Origin: Gammaproteobacteria bacterium
GTDB taxonomy: Bacteria; Pseudomonadota; Gammaproteobacteria; Ga0077536
Length of the DNA stretch: 64,000 nucleotides
NCBI GenBank assembly: GCA_024235015.1
Contig: JACKNG010000004.1
Span: 62,001-126,000, forward strand
Direction of reading: 5' to 3'
Shown here one piece after another: positions 17,848 to 26,335 of this stretch (position 1 is the stretch's first letter; the number at the start of each line of letters is the position of its first letter). The notes under the pieces were generated by a model. It did no database searches and was not told the DNA's origin. It worked only from the letters and a program-made list of their open reading frames with translations. The translations under genes were made by a program, and so were the position numbers.

Positions 17848-18780
17848 TCAAGTGTCGTTCAGTTGGGCGAGGATGCGGGCGGCGCCCGCGGCGAGCAAGG
17901 ACTCGGCCAGATCGCGGCCGATGCGCTCCGCCTCGGCGGCCGGCCCGGTGGCAGTTTGCCGGATGAGATCCCGGCCGTCGACTCCGGCAACCAGGCCGTC
18001 GAGGCTCAGCCGGTCGCCGTCCAGGCAGGCGTGTCCGGCCACCGGCACGTGGCAGCTGCCGCCCAGGCGCGCGTTCATCGCGCGCTCGGCACGCACGCGG
18101 CAGGCGGTGTCGGGGTCGTCGAGCACCGCGCACAGCGCCGCCACGTCGGCATCGCCGGCGCGACACTCGATGCCGATCGCGCCCTGGCCCACCGCCGGCA
18201 GCATGTCGGCCACGGCCAGCGCGGTACAGGCGTCGTCGACCAGTTCGAGGCGGCGCAGCCCCGCCGCGGCCAGCACGATGGCGGCGAATTCGCCGTCGCG
18301 CAGGCGCTTGAGGCGGGTCGGCACGTTGCCACGCAGGCTGTCGATGACCAGGTCGGGGCGCCGCCACAGGAGCTGGCTCTGGCGCCGCAGGCTGGAGGTA
18401 CCGACCCGCGCCCCGCGCGGCAGGCCGTCGAGGCCACCGGCGCTGGCGCTGACCAGCATGTCGCGCGGGTCCTCGCGGGCGAGGATGGCGACCAGCGCGA
18501 AGCCGTCGGGCATTTCGGCCGGCACGTCCTTCATGGAATGGACGGCGAGATCGGCCCGCCCCTCGGCCATGGCCACCTCGAGCTCCTTGATGAACAGGCC
18601 CTTGCCGCCGATCGCGGCGAGCGGCCGGTCGAGGATGCGATCACCCTCCGTGGTGATGGGCACGAGGTCGACTTCGAGCCCGGGGTGTGCCGCGCGCAGC
18701 CGCGCGGCGACATGCTCGCTCTGCCACATTGCCAGGGCGCTTGCGCGCGTCGCGATCCGCAGGCCCTGCACGCGTGCCAT
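17848..18780 (-). CDS. hemC: porphobilinogen deaminase (hydroxymethylbilane synthase)
   Basis: A protein of 310 residues that polymerises four porphobilinogens. C243 in GGSCHVP carries the dipyrromethane cofactor. Catalytic D85 lies in HSMKDVP. The Arg-rich cofactor-binding residues appear in TSSLRRQSQL and SLRGNVPTRL. The start MARVQGLRIATRASALA matches the family. It is first in the hemCDXY cluster, with a 586-base gap to the divergent gshB. Confidence 0.96.
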   Translation of the reverse strand: MARVQGLRIATRASALAMWQSEHVAARLRAAHPGLEVDLVPITTEGDRILDRPLAAIGGKGLFIKELEVAMAEGRADLAVHSMKDVPAEMPDGFALVAILAREDPRDMLVSASAGGLDGLPRGARVGTSSLRRQSQLLWRRPDLVIDSLRGNVPTRLKRLRDGEFAAIVLAAAGLRRLELVDDACTALAVADMLPAVGQGAIGIECRAGDADVAALCAVLDDPDTACRVRAERAMNARLGGSCHVPVAGHACLDGDRLSLDGLVAGVDGRDLIRQTATGPAAEAERIGRDLAESLLAAGAARILAQLNDT

Positions 18781-19366
18781 CGGCGTCCGGCCTCAGGCGC
18801 GGTCCACGGCGGCCGCCGCGACGAACGGCAGGCGCGAGCGGGCATGCGGGACGCGGGGCGCAGCGGACCCGGATGGGCGAGCGGGGGGGTTGGCCATGGC
18901 GGGGCAATGCTAGCAGTTTTTTTCCACGGCAAGGCGTGCCCGGATTTCTCGCACGACTCCACCACGAGGCGGCCGCAACGGGCCGTGCGGAGCGCCGTCG
19001 CGCAGCGTCGGGAGGCGGCCGGCCCGCGCTGCATCGACGGCTGCAGGTCCTCAGGCCGGGGCCGCGTTCGCGCCGCGCGGCGTTGTCCCTCGCTCGTGCA
19101 GCTGGGCTACACTACCGGCGCATCGCCCCGTCGCGTCGCAGCTGCCGTCTCGCGGGCGGCGCTCGTGCACGGTCGACCGGCGCCTGGCGCCGGTTGCAGC
19201 CGGGTCGGCGAGGCGAGCGTAGAGAGCGAGAGCAGATGAGCGCGCATTCGAGGCGAACCTTGGATCTGTTGCACGCGCAGCCGCGCGCGCATGGGAATCG
19301 CCATCGCACCACCGCGGTCGACGCGGGCCCAGCCCGCCAGACTGCCAGCCCCGGAACCCCCGTCAC
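18781..19366. other. 586-base divergent intergenic region between hemC and gshB
   Basis: No convincing gene was found: open frames here are short, Arg/Ala-rich and lack ribosome sites. It holds a T-tract at 18917-18923 and a possible plus-strand promoter for gshB (TTGTCC at 19083, TACACT at 19108, with a 19-base spacer). It must carry the promoters of both flanking operons. Confidence 0.6.
19083..19113 (+). promoter_or_regulatory. candidate promoter upstream of gshB
   Basis: A -35-like TTGTCC (19083-19088) and a -10-like TACACT (19108-19113) are separated by 19 bases. The predicted leader to the gshB ATG would be about 250 bases, unusually long, so this is tentative. Confidence 0.3.
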
Positions 19367-20335
19367 ATGACTCGACGCCTCGGCGTAATCATGGATCCCA
19401 TCGCCGGGATCAATCCCAAGAAGGACACCACGCTGGCACTGCTGCTGGCCGCGACCCGCGCCGGTTTTGCGCTCGAGTACATCGAGATGGGTGACCTCGT
19501 GCTCGTCGACGGCCGCGCGCTTGCCCACACCCGCCCGCTCGTCGTACACGACTCGCTCGAGCACTGGTTCGATTTCGGCGGGCCGCGCAGCGAGCAGCCG
19601 CGGCCGCTCGGCGAACTCGACTGCATCCTCATGCGCAAGGATCCGCCGTTCGACATGGAGTTCGTGTTCGCCACCTACATGCTCGAACGCGCCCAGGCCG
19701 ACGGCGCGCTGGTGGTCAACGATCCGCGCTCGATCCGCGACGCCAGCGAGAAGCTCTTCACCGCCTGGTTCGCCGAGCTGTGCCCGCCGACCCTGGTCAC
19801 GCGCAACAAGGCCAACCTGCGCTCCTTCCTGGCCGAGCACGGCGACATCGTGGTCAAACCGCTCGACGGCATGGGCGGCGCCTCGGTGTTCCGGGTGCAG
19901 GCCGGCGATGGCAACACCAGCGTCATCTTCGAAACCCTGACCGAGCTCGAGAGCCGCTACTGCATGGCCCAGCGCTACCTGCCGGCGATCCTGGATGGCG
20001 ACAAGCGCGTGCTGGTGGTCGACGGTGAGCCGGTGCCCTACGCCCTGGCGCGCATCCCGGGACAGGGCGAGCTGCGCGGCAACCTCGCCGCCGGCGGGCG
20101 CGGCGTGGCCCAGCCGTTGTCCGCGGCCGACCGCGCCATCTGTGCACGGGTCGCGCCCGAACTGCGGCGCCGCGGGCTGCTCTTCGTCGGCCTCGACGTC
20201 ATCGGCGACCGCCTTACCGAGATCAACGTCACCAGCCCGACCTGCGTGCGCGAGATCGAGGCCGCCTACGACATCGACATCGGCGGCCTGCTGATGGCCG
20301 CCATCGAACGCCGGCTGGCCACGCGGAGCGCATGA
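19367..20335 (+). CDS. gshB: glutathione synthetase
   Basis: An ATP-grasp ligase of 322 residues that adds glycine to gamma-glutamylcysteine. The start MTRRLGVIMDPI matches the family, whose N-terminus reads xxGxxMDPI. Further family blocks are LMRKDPPFDMEF, NDPRSIRDASEKLF, VVKPLDGMGGASVFR and EINVTSPTCVREI (metal and ATP site). It heads the conserved block gshB-tonB-yqgE-ruvX-pyrR-pyrB-pyrC'. gshA is not in the window. A glutaredoxin and a GFA-type protein lie several kilobases downstream. Confidence 0.96.
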   Translation: MTRRLGVIMDPIAGINPKKDTTLALLLAATRAGFALEYIEMGDLVLVDGRALAHTRPLVVHDSLEHWFDFGGPRSEQPRPLGELDCILMRKDPPFDMEFVFATYMLERAQADGALVVNDPRSIRDASEKLFTAWFAELCPPTLVTRNKANLRSFLAEHGDIVVKPLDGMGGASVFRVQAGDGNTSVIFETLTELESRYCMAQRYLPAILDGDKRVLVVDGEPVPYALARIPGQGELRGNLAAGGRGVAQPLSAADRAICARVAPELRRRGLLFVGLDVIGDRLTEINVTSPTCVREIEAAYDIDIGGLLMAAIERRLATRSA

Positions 20336-20372
20336 CCCCGGCCTGCCAGGCGCCCGCACGGAGGCCCACGTC

Positions 20373-21386
20373 ATGGCGGCCGTGATGGCCGCACCTCCGC
20401 GCGCCGGGGTCACCAGCGACGACCGCCTGGCGCTGACCCTGTGCGTCGCGGTAATCGTCCATGCCATGCTCATCCTCGGCGTGAGCTTCGCGCCGGAGCC
20501 CGCGCCCGAAGCGCGTTTCGAGGCGCTCGAGATCATCCTCGTGCCGGAGAAATCGAAGCAGGCGCCCGACCAGGCCGACCTCCTCGCGCAGGCCAACCTG
20601 ACCGGCGGCGGCGACGCGCCGGAGAGCGATCCGCCCGCCGCACCGGTGCGCGCGCCGCTGCCGGCACAGACCGCCGACATGGCAGCCTCCCCGGCACCGC
20701 CCGTCGAGGCGGTACCGACCCCGGCGGAAGTCGCCCAGCCGGCGCCCCCGGCCACGCCCTCGCCGGCCGCACCGGCCGAGGCCACCGCCGCGGTCGAGGA
20801 GCGCCTGGTCAGCGAGGCACCGCAGGCCGAGCTGCCGTTACCCGACACCGAACCCGAGGCGGCGCCGGAGGCGAGCGTGGTCGAGGCGGCCGTCGCCGAG
20901 CCGAGCCCGCCGCAGCCCGAGGTCAAGACCCCGCCGCTGCCGACCGCGGCCCAGCTGCTGACGCGCTCCTTCGCGCTCGCCAGCCTCAATGCCGAGCTGC
21001 AGCAGCGCCTCGACTCGCGCGCCAAGCGTCCGCGCCAGAAGTACATCTCGGCCAACACCCGCGAGTACCGCTACGCCGCCTACATGGAAGCCTGGCGGGC
21101 CAAGGTCGAGCGCATCGGCAACCTCAACTACCCGGAGGAGGCACGCAAGCGGAATCTCTCCGGCAGCCTGCTGCTCGACGTCGCCCTGAATCCCGACGGC
21201 AGCGTCGAGGAGATCACGGTGCGCCGCTCGTCCGGCCACCAGGTGCTGGACGACGCCGCGGTCCGCATCGTCGAGCTGGCCGCGCCCTTCGCCCCCTTCC
21301 CCGACGACGTGCGCGAGGAGGTCGACATCCTGCACGTCACGCGGACCTGGAATTTCCTCGACACCCAGGAGTTCTCGACGCGCTGA
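20373..21386 (+). CDS. tonB: TonB-family energy transducer
   Basis: A protein of 337 residues. A short cytoplasmic tail is followed by one transmembrane helix (about 19-40) carrying H30, the position of the essential His in TonB's membrane anchor. Residues 41-190 form a Pro/Ala/Glu-rich periplasmic spacer. The C-terminal TonB domain has NYPEEARKRNLSGSLLLDVALNPDGSV and ends in YPEEA-domain strands. The gene position between gshB and yqgE matches the TonB3-type protein of Pseudomonas. No exbB/exbD lie adjacent, so it must use energisers encoded elsewhere. Confidence 0.9.
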   Translation: MAAVMAAPPRAGVTSDDRLALTLCVAVIVHAMLILGVSFAPEPAPEARFEALEIILVPEKSKQAPDQADLLAQANLTGGGDAPESDPPAAPVRAPLPAQTADMAASPAPPVEAVPTPAEVAQPAPPATPSPAAPAEATAAVEERLVSEAPQAELPLPDTEPEAAPEASVVEAAVAEPSPPQPEVKTPPLPTAAQLLTRSFALASLNAELQQRLDSRAKRPRQKYISANTREYRYAAYMEAWRAKVERIGNLNYPEEARKRNLSGSLLLDVALNPDGSVEEITVRRSSGHQVLDDAAVRIVELAAPFAPFPDDVREEVDILHVTRTWNFLDTQEFSTR

Positions 21387-21442
21387 GCGGGTCCGCCCGC
21401 CGTCCGCGCCGCTTCCCGCATCGACGCCGCGTCCGTCGTCGC

Positions 21443-21471
21443 TTGCCGGCGCCGCGCGCGGCAGGAATACT
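21443..21471 (+). promoter_or_regulatory. candidate promoter for yqgE-ruvX-pyr genes
   Basis: TTGCCG (21443-21448) and AATACT (21466-21471) are separated by exactly 17 bases, each matching the sigma-70 consensus at four of six positions. The yqgE start is 63 bases further on. Confidence 0.4.
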
Positions 21472-21533
21472 GTCGGCACACCGTTCCCCCGCACCGCCCG
21501 CCGCTCGCGGCCGCGCCGCTCCCCGACCCACCC

Positions 21534-22094
21534 ATGAATGATTTCAACCTGACCAATCACTTCCTGATCGCCATGCCGACGCTCGAGGATCCGAATTTCT
21601 CCCGCACCGTCACCTACATCTGCGCGCACAACGCCGAAGGCGCGATGGGCATCGTGATCAACCGCCCGCTGGATCTCGCCCTGGGCGACGTCCTGGAGCA
21701 GATGGACCTCGCGGCCAAGGATGACGCGGTCGCCGCCAGCCCGGTGTTCCAGGGCGGCCCGGTGCACACCGACCGCGGCTTCATCCTGCATCGCCCGGCG
21801 CAGGCCTGGAACTCGAACGTCAGCGTGACCGACGACGTCGGGCTGGCTACTTCGCGCGACATCCTCGAGGCCATCGCCGGCGGCAGCGGCCCGGCCGACT
21901 ACCTCGTCGCGCTCGGCTACGCCGGCTGGGGCGCCGGCCAGCTCGAGCAGGAGATGGCGGACAATGCCTGGCTGAGCGGCCCGGCCGATCCCGAACTGAT
22001 CTTCGCCACCCCGGTCGAGCGACGCTGGGCGGCCGCCGCGCAACGCATCGGGGTCGACATCGGCGCCTTGTCGCGCGACGTCGGCCACGGTTGA
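21534..22094 (+). CDS. yqgE: YqgE/AlgH family protein
   Basis: A protein of 186 residues of the UPF0301 (YqgE/AlgH) family. It contains LTNHFLIAMPTLEDPNFSRT at the N-terminus, then GAMGIVINRP, VFQGGPVHTDRGFILH and LGYAGWGAGQLEQEM, all in family order. Structure is known in the family but the biochemical role is not; AlgH was first named for an effect on alginate regulation in Pseudomonas. It lies directly upstream of ruvX as in most Gammaproteobacteria. Confidence 0.95.
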   Translation: MNDFNLTNHFLIAMPTLEDPNFSRTVTYICAHNAEGAMGIVINRPLDLALGDVLEQMDLAAKDDAVAASPVFQGGPVHTDRGFILHRPAQAWNSNVSVTDDVGLATSRDILEAIAGGSGPADYLVALGYAGWGAGQLEQEMADNAWLSGPADPELIFATPVERRWAAAAQRIGVDIGALSRDVGHG

Positions 22095-22143
22095 TCCGCG
22101 CCATGCGCGAGCGGGCACGCCGGCGCGTGCCGACCATGCCAGC

Positions 22144-22596
22144 GTGACCGGCGGCTCGCGCACCATCCTCGCCTTCGACTACGGCGAGCGCCGCATCGGC
22201 GTCGCCGTCGGCCAGGAGGTCAGTGCGACCGCCGAGCCGCTCGCGACCCTGCCGGTGCGCAACGGCCGCATCGACTGGGAGGCCATCGCGCGCCTGGTCG
22301 AGACCTGGCAACCGGCGCTGTTCGTGGTCGGCCGGCCGACCACCCGCGACGGCCGGCCGCACCGCCTCGCCGCGGCCATCGAGCGCTTCGCGCGACGCCT
22401 GCAGGGGCGCTACCGGCGGCCCGTTTCGTTAATCGACGAACGCCTGTCATCATATGCGGCCGAACACGACCCGGCGGCGGCACGGCACGGACTCGATGCG
22501 GTCGCCGCGCGCGTCATCCTCGAGACCTGGTTCGCCGCCCCGGCAGCCCGTGACGGCGGCGCCAGCGAGACCCGAAACGATGCCCAAGACAACTGA
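22144..22596 (+). CDS. ruvX: Holliday-junction-resolvase-like RuvX/YqgF
   Basis: A protein of 150 residues starting with GTG. RNase H-like fold: D12 in AFDYGERRIGVAVG is the first catalytic Asp, followed by VVGRP and LIDERLSS (catalytic Glu), with the last Asp in GLDAVAARVILE. YqgF family members take part in 16S rRNA 5' end maturation, and a resolvase role has also been proposed. The 3' end overlaps the pyrR start by 17 bases, which indicates coupling. Confidence 0.94.
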   Translation: MTGGSRTILAFDYGERRIGVAVGQEVSATAEPLATLPVRNGRIDWEAIARLVETWQPALFVVGRPTTRDGRPHRLAAAIERFARRLQGRYRRPVSLIDERLSSYAAEHDPAAARHGLDAVAARVILETWFAAPAARDGGASETRNDAQDN

Positions 22597-23098
22597 CGAC
22601 CTCGACGTCGAGGCCCTCATCGCGACCATGGCCGAGCGCCTGGCGCAACGCATTGCCGCGCGCGAACTCGCCGACCCGGCCCTGGTCGGCATCCGCACCG
22701 GCGGCGTGTGGATCGCCGAACGCCTGCGCCGCCTGCTCGACCTCGACGCCCCGCTCGGCGAACTCGACATCGCCTTCTACCGCGACGACTTCAGCCGCAT
22801 CGGCATGCACCCGACGGTGGCACCGTCGACGCTGCCGTTCGAGGTCGAGGATCGCAACCTCGTCCTCGTCGACGACATTCTCTATACCGGCCGCACCATC
22901 CGCGCGGCGATGAACGAGATCTTCGATTACGGCCGGCCGCGCACCATCACGCTGGCCGTGCTCATCGATCGCAGCGGGCGTGAACTGCCGATCGACGCCA
23001 ACGTCTACGGCACGCGGCTGCGGCTCGGCGCCGACGACCATGTTAAACTCCTCGGGCCCGATCCCCTGCGACTCGAGTTTTGCGCACGACGGTCCTGA
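22580..23098 (+). CDS. pyrR: PyrR bifunctional regulator/uracil phosphoribosyltransferase
   Basis: A protein of 172 residues from the start at 22580, within the end of ruvX. It is a type I phosphoribosyltransferase fold with the PRPP loop LVLVDDILYTGRT (94-106) and IRTGGVWIAERL near the N-terminus. In Firmicutes it attenuates pyr mRNA. In Pseudomonas the pyrR-pyrB-pyrC' order is the same but the regulatory mechanism differs. A short hairpin with a U-tract lies in the gap to pyrB and could be relevant to regulation. Confidence 0.94.
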   Translation: MPKTTDDLDVEALIATMAERLAQRIAARELADPALVGIRTGGVWIAERLRRLLDLDAPLGELDIAFYRDDFSRIGMHPTVAPSTLPFEVEDRNLVLVDDILYTGRTIRAAMNEIFDYGRPRTITLAVLIDRSGRELPIDANVYGTRLRLGADDHVKLLGPDPLRLEFCARRS

Positions 23099-23132
23099 CA
23101 GCTTCCGCGCACGCGGCAGAGCGGTCCCGCGC

Positions 23133-23155
23133 GGCCCGCAGGGCCTGCTTTTCTT
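23133..23155 (+). terminator. weak hairpin with U-tract between pyrR and pyrB (possible attenuator)
   Basis: GGCCC, loop GCA and GGGCC (23133-23145) are followed by TGC and TTTTCTT. The stem is only five base pairs, so it is weak. Its place just before pyrB and after pyrR makes attenuation conceivable but unproven. Confidence 0.3.
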
Positions 23156-23180
23156 CCGCGTCACGAGGGTTGCGTGACTG

Positions 23181-24149
23181 ATGGCCGCAACCCCGATCCA
23201 GCTCGACGAACACGGCCGCCTGCGCCACTTCCTCACCATCGAGAACCTGCCGCGCGAGCTGCTGGTCGAGATCCTCGACCACGCCGAGCGTTTCACCGTG
23301 GTCGGCGACCGCGCGGTCAAGAAGGTGCCGCTGCTGCGCGGCCGCACCGTGGTCAACCTGTTCTTCGAGCCCAGTACGCGGACGCGCACGACGTTCGAAC
23401 TGGCGGCGAAGCGCCTCTCCGCCGACGTCATGAACCTCAACATCGAGGCCAGCGCGACGCGCAAGGGCGAGTCGCTGTCCGACACCCTGCGTACGCTCGA
23501 GGCGATGGACACCGACATGTTCGTGGTGCGTCACCAGGACAGCGGCGCGCCGGAGTTCATCGCGCGCCAGGTCGCGCCCGGGGTCAGCGTGATCAACGCC
23601 GGCGACGGCCGTCACGCCCATCCCACCCAGGCCATGCTCGACGTCTTCACCATCCGCCGCCACAAGCCGGCGTTCGAAGACCTGCGCGTGGCCATCGTCG
23701 GCGACATCACCCACTCGCGGGTGGCGCGCTCGGAGATCCACGCGTTGAAGATCCTCGGCGTACCCGACATCCGCGTGGTCGGGCCCAAGACCCTGCTGCC
23801 GACGGCCATCGAATCGCTCGGCGTCGGCGTGTTCCACGATCTCGACGAGGGCATCGCCGGGGTCGACGTCGTCATCATGCTCAGGCTGCAGCAGGAACGC
23901 ATGCAGAGCGCGCTCCTGCCGAGCGGGCACGAGTACTTCCACACCTACGGCCTGACCCCGGCGCGGCTCAAGCGCGCCGCGCGCGACGCCATCGTCATGC
24001 ATCCCGGCCCCATCAACCGCGGGGTCGAAATCGACTCGGCCGTCGCCGACGGTCACCAGTCGGTGATCCTGCAGCAGGTCACCCACGGCATCGCCGTGCG
24101 CATGGCGGTGATGTCGATGGTGCTCGGCTCGCACGCCCAGGCCGCCTGA
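23181..24149 (+). CDS. pyrB: aspartate carbamoyltransferase catalytic subunit
   Basis: A protein of 322 residues that makes carbamoyl-aspartate, the committed step of pyrimidine synthesis. The carbamoyl-phosphate loop STRTRTTFE begins at S65; GRHAHPTQAMLD and HPGPINRGVEI (aspartate and phosphate binding) follow. There is no PyrI gene. It is followed after 4 bases by an inactive-looking dihydroorotase homologue, the arrangement known in Pseudomonas, where PyrB and PyrC' form one dodecameric complex and PyrC' has a structural role. Confidence 0.97.
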   Translation: MAATPIQLDEHGRLRHFLTIENLPRELLVEILDHAERFTVVGDRAVKKVPLLRGRTVVNLFFEPSTRTRTTFELAAKRLSADVMNLNIEASATRKGESLSDTLRTLEAMDTDMFVVRHQDSGAPEFIARQVAPGVSVINAGDGRHAHPTQAMLDVFTIRRHKPAFEDLRVAIVGDITHSRVARSEIHALKILGVPDIRVVGPKTLLPTAIESLGVGVFHDLDEGIAGVDVVIMLRLQQERMQSALLPSGHEYFHTYGLTPARLKRAARDAIVMHPGPINRGVEIDSAVADGHQSVILQQVTHGIAVRMAVMSMVLGSHAQAA

Positions 24150-24153
24150 AGCG

Positions 24154-25434
24154 ATGAAGATCCGGATTCGCGGCGGACGCGTGATCGACCCGGCCAACGG
24201 GGTCGATGCCGAAACCGACGTCTACATCGACGGCGAACGCATCGTCGCGCTCGGCCGCAAGCCGCCGCGCTTCACCGCCGCGCGCGACATCGATGCCGGC
24301 GGCCGCATCGTCTGCCCCGGTTTCGTCGATCTCGCCGCCCACCTGCGCGAACCCGGCTACGAACACAAGGCGACCATCGCCAGCGAACTCGGCGCGGCAG
24401 CCGCCGGCGGCTTCACCACGGTCTGCTGCACGCCGGACACCGCGCCGGTGGTCGACACCCCGGCCGTGGTCGAACTCATCCACCAGCGCGCGCGCGGCGT
24501 GCGCGGTGCGCGGGTGCGCTGCATCGGCGCCCTGACCCACGGCCTCGGCGGCGAGGTGCTGGCCGAGATGCAGGCGCTGAAGAACATCGGCTGCGTGGCG
24601 GTGAGCAACGTCGGCCGCCCGATCCGCGACACCAACGTGCTGCGCAACGCGCTGGCCTACGCCTCGACGCTCGGCCTGACCGTGCTGCTCGAAGCCGAGG
24701 ACCCGTGGCTCGGCGCGCGCGGCGTGATGCACGAGGGCGCCACCAGCACGCGCATCGGCCTGGCCGGCATCCCCGCCGCGGCCGAAACCATCGGCCTGGC
24801 CCGCGACCTCGTGCTGCTCGGCGAGACCGGCGCGCGCGCCCACTTCCGTACCCTGTCCTGTGCGCAGGCGGTCAGCTACCTGCGCGACGCGCGCAAGCGC
24901 GGGCTGCACGTCAGTGCCGACGTCGGCATCGCCCACCTGCACCTGGTCGACGAGGACATCGCCAACCACGACGCCCACTACCACGTGCGCCCGCCGCTGC
25001 GCAGCACGCGCGATCGGGACGCCCTGCGGCGCGCCCTGGCGCGGCGCCAGCTCGACGCCCTGACCGCCCATCACCAGCCGCACGACGCCGATGCCAAGGC
25101 CGGGCCGTTCGGCGCCAGCGCACCGGGCATCTCGGGCTTCGACACCTTCCTGCCGCTGGCGCTGGAACTGGTCGAGGCCGGCGCGATCGAGCTGGCCGCG
25201 CTCGTCGACGCCTGCGCGGTGGCCCCGGCACGCATCCTCGACCTGCCGGCCGGCACCCTCGGCCTGGGCGCGGTGGCCGACGTCTGCGTGTTCGACCCGG
25301 CCGCCTGCTGGACGGCAAGCCCGGCAACCCTGCTGAGCCAGGGCCACAACACGCCCTTCATGGGCCGCGAACTGCGCGGCCGCGTCACCCACACCATCGT
25401 CGGCGGCCGCCTGGTGCACGCGCTCGATGACTGA
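24154..25434 (+). CDS. pyrC: dihydroorotase-like PyrC' (catalytic residues lost)
   Basis: A protein of 426 residues of the type I dihydroorotase/amidohydrolase fold. Key metal and catalytic positions are changed: the HxH motif reads A61-A-H63 in PGFVDLAAHLREPG, the VHxED motif has E180, the TPHH-type motif reads GIAH (A260), and the catalytic Asp of TDHAPH is H306 in TAHHQPH. The fold and C-terminal motifs (PFGASAPGISGFDTFLPL) remain. By analogy with Pseudomonas PyrC', it probably scaffolds PyrB rather than closing the dihydroorotate ring, so an active pyrC should lie elsewhere. It overlaps the following pyrK-like gene by 8 bases. Confidence 0.92.
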   Translation: MKIRIRGGRVIDPANGVDAETDVYIDGERIVALGRKPPRFTAARDIDAGGRIVCPGFVDLAAHLREPGYEHKATIASELGAAAAGGFTTVCCTPDTAPVVDTPAVVELIHQRARGVRGARVRCIGALTHGLGGEVLAEMQALKNIGCVAVSNVGRPIRDTNVLRNALAYASTLGLTVLLEAEDPWLGARGVMHEGATSTRIGLAGIPAAAETIGLARDLVLLGETGARAHFRTLSCAQAVSYLRDARKRGLHVSADVGIAHLHLVDEDIANHDAHYHVRPPLRSTRDRDALRRALARRQLDALTAHHQPHDADAKAGPFGASAPGISGFDTFLPLALELVEAGAIELAALVDACAVAPARILDLPAGTLGLGAVADVCVFDPAACWTASPATLLSQGHNTPFMGRELRGRVTHTIVGGRLVHALDD

Positions 25435-26335
25435 GTCGACCAGCGCCCCGCAGCACGCCACGCGACCGCATCGCGCGAGCATTGGGCTGGCCGACGGCGA
25501 GGTGATCAGCGTCGCGCACCTGGCCGGCGACCAGGTGGTGATGCGCATCGCCTGCCCGGTGGTCGCCGCACAGGCCCGGCCCGGCAGCTTCGTTCACCTG
25601 CGCTGCGCCCCGGAACTCGCCATGCGCCGGCCGATGTCCATCATGCGCGCGGCGCCGGCCGAGGGCTGGTTCGACATGCTGTTCAAGGTGCACGGCCACG
25701 GCAGCGCCCTGCTCGCCGCGCGCCGGCCGGGCGAGGCGGTGAGCGTACTCGGCCCGATCGGGCGGCCGTTCCGCCTCGCCGGCTATCGCCGGCGGCCGCT
25801 GCTGATCGGCGGCGGCGTCGGCATCCCGCCCATGATCTTCCTCGCCGAGCACCTGCGTGCGCAGGCGCGCGATGCGCAGCCGCTGGTCTTGATGGGCTCG
25901 GAAGTACCGTTCCCGTTCACCGCGCGGCCGTCCGCCATCATGGTCGCCGGGCTCGACCCGGCCGCCATCGCCGCCATGCCGCTGCTCGACGACTGGGGCA
26001 TCGCCTCGCGCCTGGCCAGCACGCAGGGCTATGCCGGCTGCTTCGACGGCTTCGTCACCGAACTCGCGCGCGCCTGGATCACGGCCAGCGGCACGCCGCG
26101 CGAGGACATCGAGATTTTCGCCTGCGGGCCGACGCCGATGCTGCGCGCGGTGCAGGCGCTGGCCGCCGAGTACGCGCTGCCGTGCGAGATCTCGCTGGAG
26201 GAATACATGGCGTGCGCGGTCGGTGGTTGCGCCGGCTGCGTGGTGCGCATCGAGACCGAGACCGGGCCGGCCATGAAGCGCGTGTGCGTCGACGGCCCGG
26301 TGTTCGATGCCGCCCGTGTCGTCTTCGACGCCTGA
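25427..26335 (+). CDS. pyrK: PyrK-like dihydroorotate dehydrogenase electron-transfer subunit
   Basis: A protein of 302 residues of the ferredoxin-NADP reductase-like family. An FAD-binding barrel (about 20-115, with MRRPMSIMRA) is followed by an NAD-binding domain (LIGGGVGIPPMIFLAE) and a C-terminal 2Fe-2S site with C263, C268, C271 and C287. The spacing x4-x2-x15 is like that of PyrK. PyrK pairs with class 1B PyrD to link dihydroorotate oxidation to NAD. No pyrD lies in the window, and most Gammaproteobacteria use a quinone-linked class 2 enzyme, so the partner is uncertain. It could serve another flavoprotein. It overlaps pyrC' and is overlapped by the next gene. Confidence 0.85.
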   Translation: MTESTSAPQHATRPHRASIGLADGEVISVAHLAGDQVVMRIACPVVAAQARPGSFVHLRCAPELAMRRPMSIMRAAPAEGWFDMLFKVHGHGSALLAARRPGEAVSVLGPIGRPFRLAGYRRRPLLIGGGVGIPPMIFLAEHLRAQARDAQPLVLMGSEVPFPFTARPSAIMVAGLDPAAIAAMPLLDDWGIASRLASTQGYAGCFDGFVTELARAWITASGTPREDIEIFACGPTPMLRAVQALAAEYALPCEISLEEYMACAVGGCAGCVVRIETETGPAMKRVCVDGPVFDAARVVFDA

